Source of the DNA: Haliclystus octoradiatus
Lineage: Eukaryota; Cnidaria; Staurozoa; Stauromedusae; Haliclystidae
Length of the DNA stretch: 64,000 nucleotides
NCBI GenBank assembly: GCA_916610825.1
Contig: OU744453.1
Span: forward strand, 5,431,845 to 5,495,844
Direction: 5' to 3'
The first letter of the stretch is position 1. The number at the start of each line of letters is the position of its first letter. The notes below the pieces were generated by a model. The model saw nothing but the letters and a program-made list of their open reading frames with translations, did not search any database and was not told where the DNA came from. Made by a program: the position numbers and the translations under genes. This document shows, piece after piece, positions 1-12,094 of the stretch.

Positions 1-904
1 ATTTCACTTAACGGGTTACACTGTAAATCATATCATTTACGTTCAGCTATAGAATGATGAGAATCGACCACTATATGCAGATGGAATTTATATACTTGCC
101 TGATTCAATTCAATGGAGACACCTGTTTTCAAGTTGCTAAAATGACCATTACATACAGGTGGTCTGTGTATAAAGGTAGTCTCTATAGCAAGCTTGAATA
201 CAATTCATATACTCAAACGTGCTATCCTATATATATTTGAAACGTAATTTCATTTATTTAATTTCAATTTGACGTGAAAACTTTCGAGGGGCATATTTTG
301 TAAAAACTATTTTATATTTACGTTGCCTATACTTTTGATTCGCAAACATGTATATAATGACGCACTTAGACTTTCGGATGTATAGTAGTAGTATGGACAG
401 TCACATTATAGGAGTGACGTGCCGTCCTTCTTGCCCCCAACATATTTGCTTCACAAAGAACGCCACAAACCATGGTCGGACATAGCTGACAACGAAACTT
501 GTAAATCAGACAATTCGCGATACAAAACATTATGAAAAGATACTTCTTGCTCATAGTCCCGTCAAACATATTAGCCCTCCATATGTATAGCGAATCCATA
601 AAGTCAATATGTTCAAAACATCTAAAATGTAAAGCTATTTATAAATTTCATGGTTAACCTACTGTATATTATTCTGAACATTTCTTGTTACGGTCAAGTA
701 CTGCATTCTATGACCATAGCCCTTTTTGAGAAAATCAATTCTACGTGCATGTTTCATCATTCATCATCATCATCATCATCAGCATCATTTATTCAGAAAC
801 CTGATCAGCTTTACAATAACTTTTTTACGCAGGACTGATATATATATACATATTTTTGTTATCATCATCATCATCATCATCATCATTCCACTGAATATCA
901 TTAC
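1..904. other. Unassigned flank downstream of the WSC exons, with microsatellites
   Basis: This stretch should contain the next exon of the minus-strand WSC gene, or an intron leading off the window. It has two ATC/TCA trinucleotide runs (about 755-783 and 860-887). A minus-strand open frame at 366-599 has a hydrophobic stretch followed by cysteines, but no splice acceptor in it gives the phase required by exon 4. An acceptor near 491 (TCGTTGTCAG) would give a very short in-phase tail of about ten residues. Neither is convincing. Confidence 0.4.
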
Positions 905-3900
905 CTGTTGCATAAACAGAATTCCTCCAATATCCCCCACATGTTATGGATGAATTACCAGAGCATGCATTTGAACATTCTGAATCAGGAACAGCATCAT
1001 ATTTGCCATAGGTATTACCACAAAAGCATAGGTATCCATATTGAAGACCAGCATAACTAAAAATATCAAACCAAGATATAATATTACGTCATCGCCACCG
1101 CAAATTATTTTTCGAGTCGATGAACCAAAATTCTAGTAAAGTTCCACTTGATTCCGATTTACATGATTTTATTGTTAGACAACAGGCCGTACTTTCAGAC
1201 GTGACGAGCCATTTTTTAGTATAGCCTAGGCGTAAATTGCCGTACTTTGCTAGATTTGCGCCGTACTTTCAGCTCTGCCGAACTATTTTCGATGATTGGC
1301 ATCTTGAAAGTATGGCGTATAGCCCAGCCCTCAATCACCTTACTTCGCTGGATTATGTAAGGCATACTTCCATGCGTCTTGAACAATTTCTATTGTTGGT
1401 CTCATCAAAGTACGGCGTATAACCTATAATTACGCATAACTTACTAGTATCCAGTTCTCAGACATGCGCTTCTACAATTGTTTGGTGTAACGAAAGGTAT
1501 CCCTGCTCTAACTGGTAAATCCCGTTGTGGACTTAGATAGTCAGCGTAACAACCAACATAGCCTAAAAGTAAATAGCAAATTTGAACAATGATCAACAAC
1601 ATGTCTGATATTCAATGACTTCGAAAGGCATTCGAAAAACTTTTAACATCTAAGATCTAACCCAACTTATCAATTAACTCGTAACCTTTATATATTTCGT
1701 ATTGTAAATATTTGGGACCAACTACCCGAGTTCGTTATATGTTCGTCTTCTCTTACTGTATTTAAACATAACCTGGACTAAATTACCTTTACTGAATTTT
1801 GTAAATGTTTTTTACTTTAAAGTTTTAACGTTTTATTGTAAGAGCTGTATGGCTATAATTTACCTACTGGATAAGAAAATCCAAGACAAAATATAATTTC
1901 ATAATAGATAAACAAACTTACCGTCGTCACCCAGTGATCTTTTCACATGAACAAATTCTCTTTTAATAATATCAATGCCTAACTTAGGAACTTCATCATT
2001 GTTTTTCCGGTATAAAACAGATAAAGTCTTGAATGATGTCTCTCCGCTCTCTTTGTTTGCAAACTTTATATCTCTTTCCGATCTAATTGCACTGTCTCCT
2101 GAACCACTACCTGCTACAAAATCTAATTCTGTTGAATTTGATGTAATCGAAACAGAAGCATTGATTGGTTTCGATGATTTGTGTCTTTGTCTAACAACCT
2201 CGTGTACATCATCATATGCCATTATGGTTTTTCCTCCTGTATAACCCATGGGTGGGTTTCCATTTGCTGTCATTGTTTTGTTTGAATCTTTTATTTTAGA
2301 ATCATTTGTCGATTGGGCTAGCCCATCACGCTTGGTCTTTCTTTCCGTTACGAAGACAGGCCTTGATCCTAGCCCAGACCAAACTCCCGTTACGGGAACA
2401 ATTTCATTATCATCGTCTTTATTGTTGTGGTTAAATACATGTGTTGTATCATCAACAGTATCGTAAATATTTTCCATAACTGATCTGACATGCATTCCCT
2501 TAGATCCATGCTTCTGTTGAGTATTTCCGTTAGCACTTTGATGTGCCATTATCCAATCAGCGTTGGGATCGCTATCAGATATAAATTCTCGTTTTGGAAG
2601 GTTAATCTTTTCTTCAGTATCTCTTTTCTTTATAATAATCTGTCTACTCCTTCGATCATAAAATACACCTTTATTTGACATTAACGAGGTTAATAAATCC
2701 ATGCCACTTCTTCCTGTTTTTCCACGTTTTGTCATCTCAAGTTCTTTTTTGGGTATTTCCCTCTTTTTACGTTCCATCTGTTCATCTCCTAAATCGCCTG
2801 TATCTCTCTTTGGTCTTATACTTTCAATATCTCTTTTCTCTCTACTAGGGATATCATCATTATCTTTAGAGGAGGAATCTTCCTCGTCAATTACTGCTAA
2901 TTCTTTTGCCAGAGATGTAATTGACATTGTTTCTTCGTCGTCTGACCTTTTCAATTTATGAGGCGGTTTTATCCGTTGATGTCCACTACCGTCACCGCTA
3001 TCGTCTTCCACATATTTATCCATTAATTCATCGTAAGATTTATCTAATTCTCCTTCGCCACTTCCTATAACTTTGTCTCTTGGAATATCAGACCTTTTTT
3101 GGACGATATCAAAAAATGCATCAAGGGAATTACCGTCCCCGTCGTCTGTATCTTGATTAAATCGTTTTCTACGCTCCAATATTTCTTCGCCTGAAATATA
3201 TAGTAATTTCCTCTTATGCATGATCAGCAATAAAGCACATATTAGCCCACAAACACTTTTATATTTGAATTATTTCAATTTTATGTATCATAATATGTAT
3301 CATTATATTATGATAATTCAGTTACAACTAGTAATTTACTGGTATCGTATTACTCCCTATTTTGTTAATTTCAATCAGATCAGTTTGAAAAAGTTAAGTT
3401 TAATTAGTATGTGCACATCCTTTTTATACTGTATAATTAAATGCAGCAATGCAGATTGGGCAAAAAAAAAGCGAAAAAAATGAAAACTTTATCTATTACC
3501 ATTCCTGATTCTCTTTTGTATGCCTTTATTGTTTTGAAGTGAGATCATATAGTAGGCTATATGATCTCACTTCAATGCACTTACTAATACATACCGAATG
3601 CACTTACTAATTATGTATTGGAAAATATTTAAATGCATTTGAGTTTAAAGATGATACTGTAGCTCCTGAATATGCATATATCGCACCTTTTGGGAGGGCA
3701 AAATGCCCATTTCATCATGCAAAAGTGACACAAATCTTACCAGTCAGAAAACAGCGTTTGTAAATAAAACAGAAAAGGAAAAATAATATTTGACATGAAT
3801 ACGAGATTATGACATGTGTTACTGATGTTAAACAGAGGCTGGTAAAAGAATTAACGGGCTAGATCATCAGAGATCCTGCTTCTATAGCATAGGAGTATAT

Positions 3901-4767
3901 CTAGCAGCAGAGCCATCTATTTACAAGAGTTGGGACACTTCTGCCATTTTTGTATATTTTTGCCTGGACCCGAGCACGTTTTTAACAGTGCGCATGTGCA
4001 GGAGAATGTTGTGTGTTTTTTTCAGCCATATTGTATTGCATTTTTTCGCGCGTTTCACTTGAAATGATTGAGAACCTGTTTCCAAAAGAACAAACATGGC
4101 ATCCAAAAATCACGTGACTGACATATGTCCAATTGGAGACGATAGCGGCACATGAAAGCGTGTCCCAACTCTTGTAAATAGATGGCTCTGTCTAGCAGCA
4201 CCTCAAAACACATATTGCAAGTTACTTGTTTAACTAATACAGTATACCTATAATAAAACCTAAACTTCAGAGCGAAATACTGTTACAGAGTGTGGGAAAA
4301 AGTACAAAGTTCATTAATATTTTCAATAATATTATCGATTAGCGATTCTATATATCTTACAAATCACCTTCATTGTATTTATATCATTGGTACAATAGAA
4401 ACTGTTTATAACGTCAATTTTTATAACGGATAATTGTTTATAGCGTACAAATTCTTTGTTCCCGGCATGTTTTAGTAGGTTTCTTCTTAATAGTAGGATT
4501 CACAAGGGGTGCCGTTATAAAAACAGTTTCTACTGTAGTAGCAAGTATTCAAATGAGAACTAAGTAGTTCACTTTATAATAGTGGTAGTAGTTATTACTG
4601 TTTTTTTTTGTTATTAATTCTTATAATATCATCGTAACGAGAGATATCTGCGAATATCAGTAATAACAGGATATCTATGGCTCACATGAAAGTTTCTTAC
4701 CTAAACCAAAGCTTCCACACACAGATATAGCAATTAAAACCATTTGACATATTTTCCAGTCGATCAT
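905..4767 (-). CDS. Secreted WSC-domain protein with acidic SG-rich region, four exons, 3' end missing
   Basis: Four exons join in phase on the minus strand. Exon 1 (4767-4701) starts [19 protein letters not shown], a good signal peptide, and ends at GTAAGA in phase 1. Exon 2 (3190-1922) follows TATTTCAG and ends at GTAAGT; it encodes about 423 residues that are acidic, rich in KR/KK dibasic sites, and contain Ser-Gly clusters beside Asp/Glu ([24 protein letters not shown]) of the kind used for glycosaminoglycan attachment. Exon 3 (1562-1445) and exon 4 (1056-905) together form one WSC domain: GYVGCYADY, then [15 protein letters not shown], then [19 protein letters not shown]. The junctions are phase 1, 1, 2, and exon 4 ends at GTAATG in phase 1. 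WSC domains are Cys-rich carbohydrate-binding modules of extracellular proteins. The role of the acidic region is inferred only: proteoglycan-like core or processed pro-protein. The last exon was not identified and may lie left of the window. Confidence 0.8.
1057..1444. repeat. Intron 3 of the WSC gene with repeated GCCGTACTTT motifs
   Basis: The intron contains several copies of GCCGTACTTT and its reverse complement (near 1187, 1239, 1259, 1410), the outer ones facing each other, which suggests a small inverted-repeat element. No coding pattern was seen beyond short chance frames. Confidence 0.35.
1647..1781 (+). pseudogene. C-terminal scrap of a LINE reverse transcriptase polyprotein
   Basis: On the plus strand a 45-codon frame reads [14 protein letters not shown] followed by [12 protein letters not shown] and a stop. 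This matches the familiar C-terminal pattern of non-LTR retrotransposon proteins (R-hydrophobic-x-W-x-x-LP, then F-K-x-x-L). It lies in intron 2 of the WSC gene, opposite in direction to that gene. Only the last part is present, as expected for a 5'-truncated LINE insertion. Confidence 0.6.
3535..3574. repeat. Perfect 18-bp stem palindrome
   Basis: TGAAGTGAGATCATATAG is followed by a 4-base loop and its exact reverse complement. It sits in intron 1 of the WSC gene. Function unknown; it may be a tiny foldback element. Confidence 0.8.
3908..4190. mobile_element. Nonautonomous hAT element (MITE) with 8-bp target duplication
   Basis: The 283-bp element begins CAGAGCCATCTATTTACAAG and ends with the reverse complement, giving terminal inverted repeats of about 31 bp. 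The flanks carry the exact 8-bp duplication TCTAGCAG (3900-3907 and 4191-4198). A CAG-type end plus an 8-bp duplication is diagnostic of the hAT superfamily. It lies in intron 1 of the WSC gene. Close relatives occur at 39122-39397 and 31291-33102. The open frame inside it is not a gene. Confidence 0.9.
4393..4535. mobile_element. Small TA-flanked MITE, pogo/Tc1-like ends
   Basis: The ends CAATAGAAACTGTTTATAACG and CGTTATAAAAACAGTTTCTACTG are inverted repeats, and TA lies on both sides. A CAGTAGAAAC-type end with a TA duplication fits nonautonomous Tc1/mariner-pogo elements. About 143 bp, no coding capacity, in intron 1 of the WSC gene. Confidence 0.65.
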
Positions 4768-5639
4768 TTTGAAGTTTCAAAAACTTTCTTTTTGGCTCTA
4801 GAAATGTAAAATTATTATTCAAGATTATATCACAGTAGAGAGTTATCATTTTCCAAACGCCTTTACGAATTCACAAAATAGCATCATGTATGCAGATCCT
4901 ATACAGTATAATCTGACAGCTGTCGACTGCTTTGCGTTTTTAAATATTAACCACAATACAAATTAATTATTGTCAACATTCTTTCAATATAGATTTATAT
5001 TTGAGACTTCTTTTGTGGCTATGAAAACAGTTAGCCAATAAAATTTTGAACTGATATTCTATTAAAAATATTTCATATTTTGATATCGGATTTCTTTAAA
5101 TAAATTGTAAAAGTTTTCCATTATTAAAATGTTGTGATAAGAAAAATAAACGTGGTTTTATTTCAGTGCATATAATTCAATACAGTTTTGGTAATATTGT
5201 AAATAAATTATGCTGACGATGGCCAGAAGTAGGAAAAATCTCCTTTGAGTAGAATATATGTTTGATGGATTCAAGTCACGAAGCTCTATTGGATATCATT
5301 CCTCACTAATGACGAGTACTCAAATATTTAGAGGCATATCCACTTTTCCGGTTTTTCCGCTCGGTTTTCGAATATGGTGTGTGATGCACACTACTTGTGG
5401 CTAGAAAAACGGTATTCATTTTTCAACTTTGAGCCAGCAACGCGTGATTGTCAATTGTATTGACGAACATAAACGATCTAGGCTCTACTAATAATTTACG
5501 TTGAAAGAAGAAAATCATTACATGATAATTATTACATGATATCCATGCAAATAGAGCATATTTATGATGATTTATGATTCGTTATAGACAATAAGATATA
5601 GAATGAGAATCAAACAATGAAATATTCTAGATTTACTCT
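4768..5639. other. 5' flank of the WSC gene, AT-rich
   Basis: This is the presumed promoter side of the minus-strand WSC gene. I see no confident TATA box, coding exon or bounded repeat here. Confidence 0.3.
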
Positions 5640-5975
5640 CGACTTCAAGTTTCACACCAGAAGGTGGCTCAAATCCCCGATGGTCAACTCAGCCTTGACT
5701 TTATCGAAAACATCAAATGAGTACCATCTGAGGATGGCAGATGGAAAGTTCCAGAGGGAATAAAGTTGTAAGTAGCTGCAGTGCATCGTTGCACATTTAC
5801 AATTGAGACGTATCTGCTATGAAATCTGTTGAAATTGATCTGCAGTGTCGCGGCTGAGATCTGTGAAGAGTGTTTAAAATTATTGCTCTCAGCGATAAGA
5901 AGCTCTTCTCTAGAAATAGAGAAGTGGTACGTTTTCTTCGGTAGGGCGACACCGTCTACATTACTATTTTACCAG
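5640..5975. repeat. Dispersed repeat, inverted copy of 18300-18605
   Basis: About 300 bp here is an imperfect reverse complement of the segment near 18300-18605. Shared blocks include GATCTGCAGTGTCGCGG versus CCGCGACACTGCAGATC, and GTAGGGCGACACCGTCTAC versus its complement. No inverted ends or target duplication were recognised, so the type of repeat is unknown. Confidence 0.6.
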
Positions 5976-8252
5976 AATGTGATCATCAGCCGATTTATTT
6001 CAACTATCCTACAAAAATTCATCCCTCTCCTATATGAGCTACTATGTTTAACAGTTGATTGACTATTGATTATGCTATTGTTTATTTAATTATATCCTAT
6101 TGTATAAAATTCCCGTTTGGTTGTTACGATGTCTTTAGATTAGTGAGAGAAAATTTGTTCTCGTGGTGGCATTTGAAAATCAATTTAGATTGTTAAGTAG
6201 GTTTTCTTTCTTGTATGTTACATGTGATATTTTTCGGTTAGACAATAGCATAACCCTAATCCCAGAATCTGGTCAGATCTTAATTTTTTTGGCTGGAGCC
6301 GAAACTTGATCCGAATGCTTAAAATATTTAGCCAGATATAGAGCAGATCCAAAATTAATTCTTAGAGCCACTCAAAACAGTAAAAAGATATAAAATGCTG
6401 ACGTTCAGTAAAGTACTAGACATTATTACACAGCAAGAAATCAGTTTCATTAACTAAAGTAAATAAAACTAGGAGTCATAAGTCATAACACTAAAAGAGC
6501 AAGTACAACAAGTCAAGATGTGATTTTTGATTTTTTATGAGTCCTGCTTCCAAGAAATAATGCACATTAAATGACAAATCTATGATAAACTGTAATAGAA
6601 TATAATAGATTCCATATAATAGGGCAGGAATCAGATCGGATTGGATCTGATCGGAACCCTCAAAATTTTAAAAATCCCGATTAACTGTCGCGAACAGATA
6701 TAGTCGTCGGAAACAACAATACGGTAACAGCCAAGACCGACTAGAGTAATTTGAGGCAATTGGATTACAGATATATACTTATATTCTGAAAATACTCTAT
6801 TGCAGCGCTGGAGTTGAAATTTTTTCTAATTATATCCGTAACAAATTCAAAATGATTCAAGATTTAAGATCAAATCCAACAACAAACTAAACTTGCGCAC
6901 CCTATAAATTACCTGCGTCCCTGCGAAATCGCCCCTGTTTTAGCCCCTCTTTCAAGACGCTAGTAAAAAATATGCTCTCAATTAGCAATCATTATATCTG
7001 TTAGAGTATATTTCAGTTTTATTTGGAAATATGTACGAGTCGGGAATCATGAGACGGTTTCTAATTTTGTCTGGGTAGATTTCTGAATGAATAATCTTTT
7101 TAATGCTGTACAATATATGTATCACTGGTATTATATCGATTTCTGTCAAAATTTCCTATTTAAATCATTTTCTATTATCAATATTAATAATATATCTGAT
7201 CTAATATAATGTTAAAAGCTACAATAATTACAGTAAACTAATCAGAAAAAGATATTTAGGAATAATATTAATACTGCAAAAAAACTAAATTAAAGAAACG
7301 TTGATTAATTAAATAGAATTAAATAGAACATTTACCTGTAGACTTTGTTCCAATTTGAAAGCTCTAAATATATATTTAAATAATCGAAATCATTGGATTT
7401 ATTTCTAGCAATAAATAGTGCTAAGTATTTCCACTCTAGCTTCTTTCAATGAAGTGTAGCCGCGGTTAATCACAGTTGTGTAGGTCACACTGTTTAAACG
7501 CAGTGATGTCAGCTCATAAAATTTCTCCACTCTTTACGCGTGCTACATCGATGAGATGATGCGCCTTGCAAGAGGAATTTTAAATAGCGTTTACACAAGA
7601 ACAATACCAAACCTATTCAAGTGTAACATAAATGATTGAATCGTGCTACACGAATGATTTGAACAACGCACCGTATAAACGCAATCAATAGAGCCACATG
7701 TTGTGTGCGGCTTGTGTAGTGGGGCCCAGCTATGAGATAATATGACTTCAGAATATTTAATGTGAATTTTTGGGTTTTCAAAGAATGTTAAAAACACGCC
7801 AATTAAATGCAAATAAGACGTTTGCTAAAGAAATAGCTGATTTCAATTTGCTAGACGCGGTGATGTCGAAATTCTATTGATTAACTTTTAATTGATTATA
7901 TTTGAGGAATTACTAATGGTGACCACAAAATAAAAAACTATTGATAGAATTACAGTTATTATATATTGTCTCTATTAGAATTTCATATTTATGAGGTTTG
8001 ACTATTTTAGATTAAAATTTAAAGCTGCAATGTTAGACAATATAATTTTATTTATATTGTGAAATAAAATTTGTGTTTTGATGAAATATTATTATCATGT
8101 TTAAAGACAAGAAGGAAACTTCTCTTTCCAACGATGTGCTCTATAATTAATTGTTATGATCTAATATTTGTATCAAATTGATATTGGTTAGTGGGACTTC
8201 AGGTGCCTGGAAAGCTGCAGAAGGAACTTGAAGTCTGTTTTGAGTCCCTTGC
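5976..8252. other. AT-rich intergenic DNA, no supported gene
   Basis: I find only short chance frames. The segment 7470-7860 contains short mutually inverted words (such as ACACAA/TTGTGT clusters and GGGGCCCAGCT at 7719) that hint at a decayed element, but no boundaries could be set. Confidence 0.3.
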
Positions 8253-8315
8253 CCAGGGGGAGGGGTGTACTTCAGTATTTTTGATAGGGGTGTTCTATTG
8301 GCGGGGTCCCTTTGT
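8253..8315. repeat. Fragment resembling the end of the CCCGGGGG element at 15382
   Basis: The sequence GGGGGAGGGGTGTACTTCAG followed by ATAGGGGTG resembles the G-rich end of the 15382-15708 element (GGGGGGTAACTTCC, then ATACGGGGACG). Only one end is visible. Confidence 0.35.
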
Positions 8316-9081
8316 AGAGACGAAACACGTGTCAGACCAGCCTCAATAAATTGATATTGTTTAGAATAAAAACATCATTAAATATATGATACCATTTAGC
8401 AGACGGCAATTCAATGAGAGCGGCACTAAAATTTTGTTTTTGGGAACTGTCCGAATATCTGGCCTTCGATGCATGTATGAACTTTTCGTAGTATTACTAG
8501 AATATAGCAAAATAGAGGCGTGTCTTAAGTAGAAGGTTTATCCATTATTTCGACTATCAACTATTATGTACTGCCAACCACAGCTGTATTTTTATGGTTA
8601 ATCTACAGGATCTAAAACAATTTTTACCATTCTATAATTTTCAAGTTTTGTTAAATTTTTGTGGTATTCATTTAGAACTTAAACTCAAAGGATTCAGGGA
8701 ATGCCCTTCACCATTTTGGAAATTAAAAAAAGAAATCGATTAGCCTACTAGCGTTACAACTATATGACATTTAACTCCTACAGTCTTAAATATGTTCAAA
8801 ATGTTTGATATGCAGAAGAGGACCGGCGATTAATGCGTTCGATTTACTTTCGATATTCCTGCGTGTTTGATTTTCATCAGCGGTTGCAAATGATCTATAT
8901 GAAGTCTTGTATATAGATCAGTGGTTGGTGGTGGTTGCCTAGGTTACCTCCCGATTCTAAATGGAAACCAGATGCTAATTGACCAATAGAAATAAAAAAA
9001 CCTCTGAGAATTTGTCACGACATTTGTTGTAAAATTCCAATTATCCTTCTTGTTTCCTGTGGAGATTTTGTGTTCCACCTA

Positions 9082-9288
9082 CTAGTGACCAGTCGATATT
9101 ATATGCATGTGGACGTCAACTTTATTTATCCTGGAGATGTTGAATAATTTTATAACGATTTTTGATGTGACATCTCCGAAGTGTATCAGCTGGAGCAATT
9201 TATAGATTTCTTTGATTTTGTCATTATCGAAATATATTATTTGTATTTCTGATGTTTCATTGCAGACCTTTTGGATACGTTCTACCAC
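9082..9288 (-). CDS. Possible terminal exon, unknown protein
   Basis: A 68-codon minus-strand frame begins directly after a good acceptor (TTTTGCCTTCTAG) and runs to a stop at 9082. The product (VVERIQKVCNETSEIQ, then KIKEIYKLLQLIHFG) is mixed charged and amphipathic, not repeat-like. No family is recognised. Just upstream is a GTAAGT donor only 18 bases from the acceptor, so the true exon linkage is unclear. It lies downstream of the TSP1 exon, which appears to end in its own stop. Confidence 0.25.
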   Translation of the reverse strand: MVERIQKVCNETSEIQIIYFDNDKIKEIYKLLQLIHFGDVTSKIVIKLFNISRINKVDVHMHIISTGH

Positions 9289-9521
9289 CTAGAAGGCAAA
9301 ACTTACTTTCACAATCATAGTTTGTGGATTTTTGTTGCTCACGTTTGCTCATTCTAGTTTGAAAATTAATAATATTAAATAAATACTATTTAAAGTGTAT
9401 ATACGGATACATCCAATATTATTAATATATTTTTATCAATGTTCCATGTTTGTTAGTATTATCCAGTCATTTCAAGACGATTACTAAATCTACACATGCT
9501 TAGTTAATATTATGATAGATT

Positions 9522-9721
9522 TTACTGTGGAAGAAAACAAGTTTGACTTTCAGTTGAATCCCCGACACATTCTTTATTATTGTTTGAATTGGGGGCAGTA
9601 CTAATGCTAGTGCATTTGCGACTCCTTTGACGACATTTGATGCTGTTTTTTTGAGGGCACTCATGATTTGTCGAACATTGCTCCCACTGCGACCATGCAC
9701 TCCATCTATCATTAACTGTTT
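9522..9721 (-). CDS. Terminal exon encoding a thrombospondin type 1 repeat
   Basis: Reading the minus strand from an acceptor at TTTTTTCCGTAG (exon start 9721) or from the CAG six bases on (start 9715), both in phase 1, gives DRWSAWSQWEQCSTNHECPQ, then KCRQRSRKC, then ECVGDSTESQTCFLPQ and a stop. This is a TSP1 repeat: the W-x-x-W-x-x-W-x-x-C-S motif, the R-x-R-x-C strand and six cysteines. TSP1 exons are usually flanked by phase 1 introns, which agrees. The module occurs in secreted and cell-surface proteins, so the parent gene is probably extracellular. Upstream exons should lie at higher coordinates, but I could not identify them. The frame is different from the more obvious 70-codon frame over the same bases. 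Confidence 0.7.
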
Positions 9722-10530
9722 CTACGGAAAAAACAATAAATTATATACTAGATTATGAACTTTATGAAATATGGAATCAACTGTAATATGATCCCTGGTG
9801 GATAACTTTTTGCGCTGAGACGGTTGTTCAAATATAGATTGGGGAAATTGACCCATAAAAATGTTTCAGATTATGAAACGATACCCCAACTATTGTTTTA
9901 AAAAAGACATATTAGTCTAAAATGAATAGAGAAAATAAAATTAGAGGGAAAAAAAATGTCAATTGTCATCTGGGATGTTGTCAAAATCACCCAAGCACAA
10001 CGCAGCTTTGATTTCGTCTGGACATGATTATTTTGTCATAGAAGAAGGGATGGTTGAATACAGTATGTTCATTTAAGAACAATGCTTCAATTTGTGAAAA
10101 TTCCAAATTATATGAAGCTTTGGCGTTTGACGTTGAAGAAGTAAGGGTGGATTCCACGAGATGAAAATGTAGCGGCTACTTTTTCTTCGACGAAAAATCG
10201 AACATAAACGCATGCGTAATTGATCTTCACGTCAGATTGGAGGCGATAAAGCGAATCACAGAGACGGATAAAAGAGTTGAATCTGTTTCTACTTTTTTGC
10301 AATCGCTCGTTTTTTGAACGTCGAAAAAGTAGCCGCTACATTTTCTTCTCGTGGAAATCCAGGTTAGGACTTAGTACCGGTACCGGTTCAAGTTCATATT
10401 TAGTCTGTAGGATGATCGGGTTCTACCAGTACTTATTCTGTCAAAACAAGACGCTTTGATTCAGTAAGATAGAACTTCAGTTTACAGGTAAATATAAGAA
10501 ATTCTGACATATTTACATGATTTCATGTAG
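9722..10530. other. No supported gene
   Basis: Expected to hold introns or upstream exons of the TSP1 gene, but no second TSP1 or other domain was seen. The segment 10140-10345 contains an imperfect inverted pair (GGATTCCACGAGATGAAAATG versus CATTTTCTTCTCGTGGAAATCC), arms about 70 bp. Confidence 0.35.
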
Positions 10531-10759
10531 GTACTCCGTGGTTCATGTTTCTCGCCGAAAGGTGTTCGGAAAGGATGAGGTCAGTACAGGTGTTAACGCC
10601 AAGGAGATTCGCCAATGCGCAGCAGTGATGCGCAACGAGAAAGATGCAATCGTAGCTGTATCTGTTCCAAATCCCAACCCCCTTAATGAAGCATCAAGTA
10701 CGTTGGGTGGCAAAGTTGGTTGTAGACTATGTGACGCTATGGCTATGGCATTGCAATGA
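10531..10759 (+). CDS. Possible internal or terminal exon, unknown protein
   Basis: An open plus-strand frame follows the acceptor-like TTTCATGTAG at 10530 and reads KVFGKDEVSTGVNAKEIRQC, then AIVAVSVPNPNPLNEAS. A GTACGT donor-like site falls just after NEAS, near 10699, and the frame is otherwise open to a stop at 10757-10759. The residue mix looks protein-like, and the spacing of the AVSVPNPNPLNEA stretch loosely recalls hydantoinase-type proteins, but I would not assign that. Opposite-strand frames are also open here, which weakens the case. Confidence 0.25.
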
Positions 10760-10883
10760 CGGGAGTGCCAAATAATAACATCTCTTCTATTTCTAGAGGA
10801 GTGGCTATTTTAGCGAAGAGTAATGATTGATTGTAAATGCTCAATATTGGTCTCAGTATAATGACACTGCAAACTTTTCCTAT

Positions 10884-11266
10884 GGGCCCAGCTCCACGAT
10901 GCCGTATTGACGGAATTCGTTGCCATTTTCGTACTGGATAGGGGTTTGAATTACACGACAACGCTTGAATACGATGCAAAACGCTTCGCGGAGCGAAGTC
11001 ATTTTCACTACGCTAGCAAGCGTATTTTTTTACTGCGGAACAATTTTCACAACGCAACGCATCGTGGAACTCAATCAATACGGAACATCGTATTCATGAA
11101 CCTGATTCTGAGTTAAACACATGTGATTGTATTTTACCCCTTCCTTGTAGTTCAAACGTATCGTATTGTTTTGCCGTGTAACAGCTTTGTAAACGGTACG
11201 CATTCCACAACTAAAACACTTTTTCAATACGGAACATAACCAATACGGTATCGTCGAACTGGGGCC
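10884..11266. mobile_element. MITE with GGGCCCAG-type inverted ends
   Basis: The left end GGGCCCAGCTCCACGATGCC and the reverse complement of the right end (GGCCCCAGTTCGACGATACC) match, and both continue with GTATTG. CGTATTG-like words recur inside. No target duplication could be fixed. Length about 383 bp, and the frames inside are not genes. Confidence 0.65.
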
Positions 11267-12094
11267 TTTATGTTCAATAGCAGGAGTAGGATTTGATTTT
11301 CAATAAGGAGCGATAACGCTGTAACTTCCCGAGAGAGGGGTAAATCAATATTTTTTTCACAAAAAATTGAGTCGACCTTGGGCGGATTACATTCTGAATC
11401 ACCACGCTGTTAGATCAGATCTGAAGCCAGTTTAACTCTGCCATTTGAGCAAATCTTTCTTTTATTTGAGCAGACTACAATGATTTTGGTATATACACAG
11501 ACCCTCGTTACAAATACATAAAAGAGTAACTTTGATAGAATTACATACAATAGGAAAACAGTAAAGGACCATCCACTTACCTTGCCACATATCCATATAT
11601 GGATTCTAGAAATTGAATTATATCATATTGATTAATACATATTTTTGAAGAAAATTATTCAATAAATGTTTGTCATCTAATCAGATAAGTTAATACATTG
11701 TCAAATAATTTTTACAATATAGTATCCTGTTATGTATTGTTAAAGTGTATTTGCAATGCGCATGTCTGAAGTTAGTGACACGTGATTTTCTAGCTGTTTA
11801 TTAAGCAATTAGCACAAAACGAGAAATCATCAGAAAATTACGAGCCTTCTCGGCGAGTAAATTTCCCTTCGAGTCTTCTCATGAAGTGACTCGAGAATTA
11901 AAATGAATCCTGAACAAATGTCAGGATTTGTTTTTACATGGAAAACAAAAGCTAATGTTCTATGTTATTGAATCTTAACGTCTTGTTTTGAAAGAACGAG
12001 TACGGTATAATTATCTCCTTCTTCCTATCGACTGAACGTGAACTTGACCCGGTACCGGCATTAAATCTAAACCTCCCTATTTTGATTGTGAATG
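11267..12094. other. AT-rich DNA, no supported gene
   Basis: Nothing recognisable beyond short frames. Confidence 0.3.

Noticed and set aside
366-599. Minus-strand 77-codon frame with hydrophobic and Cys-rich parts as the last exon of the WSC gene
   Set aside because: No AG in this frame gives the two-base phase needed after the exon ending at 905, so it cannot be joined directly.
1975-2961. Several plus-strand frames of 62-89 codons
   Set aside because: Antisense shadows of the large acidic exon of the WSC gene.
5829-6062. 77-codon plus-strand frame as a gene
   Set aside because: It starts inside a dispersed repeat whose other copy (18300-18605) does not conserve the frame.
9289-9306. GTAAGT...CTTCTAG as an 18-base intron
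   Set aside because: Far shorter than any plausible spliceosomal intron here; more likely overlapping chance sites.
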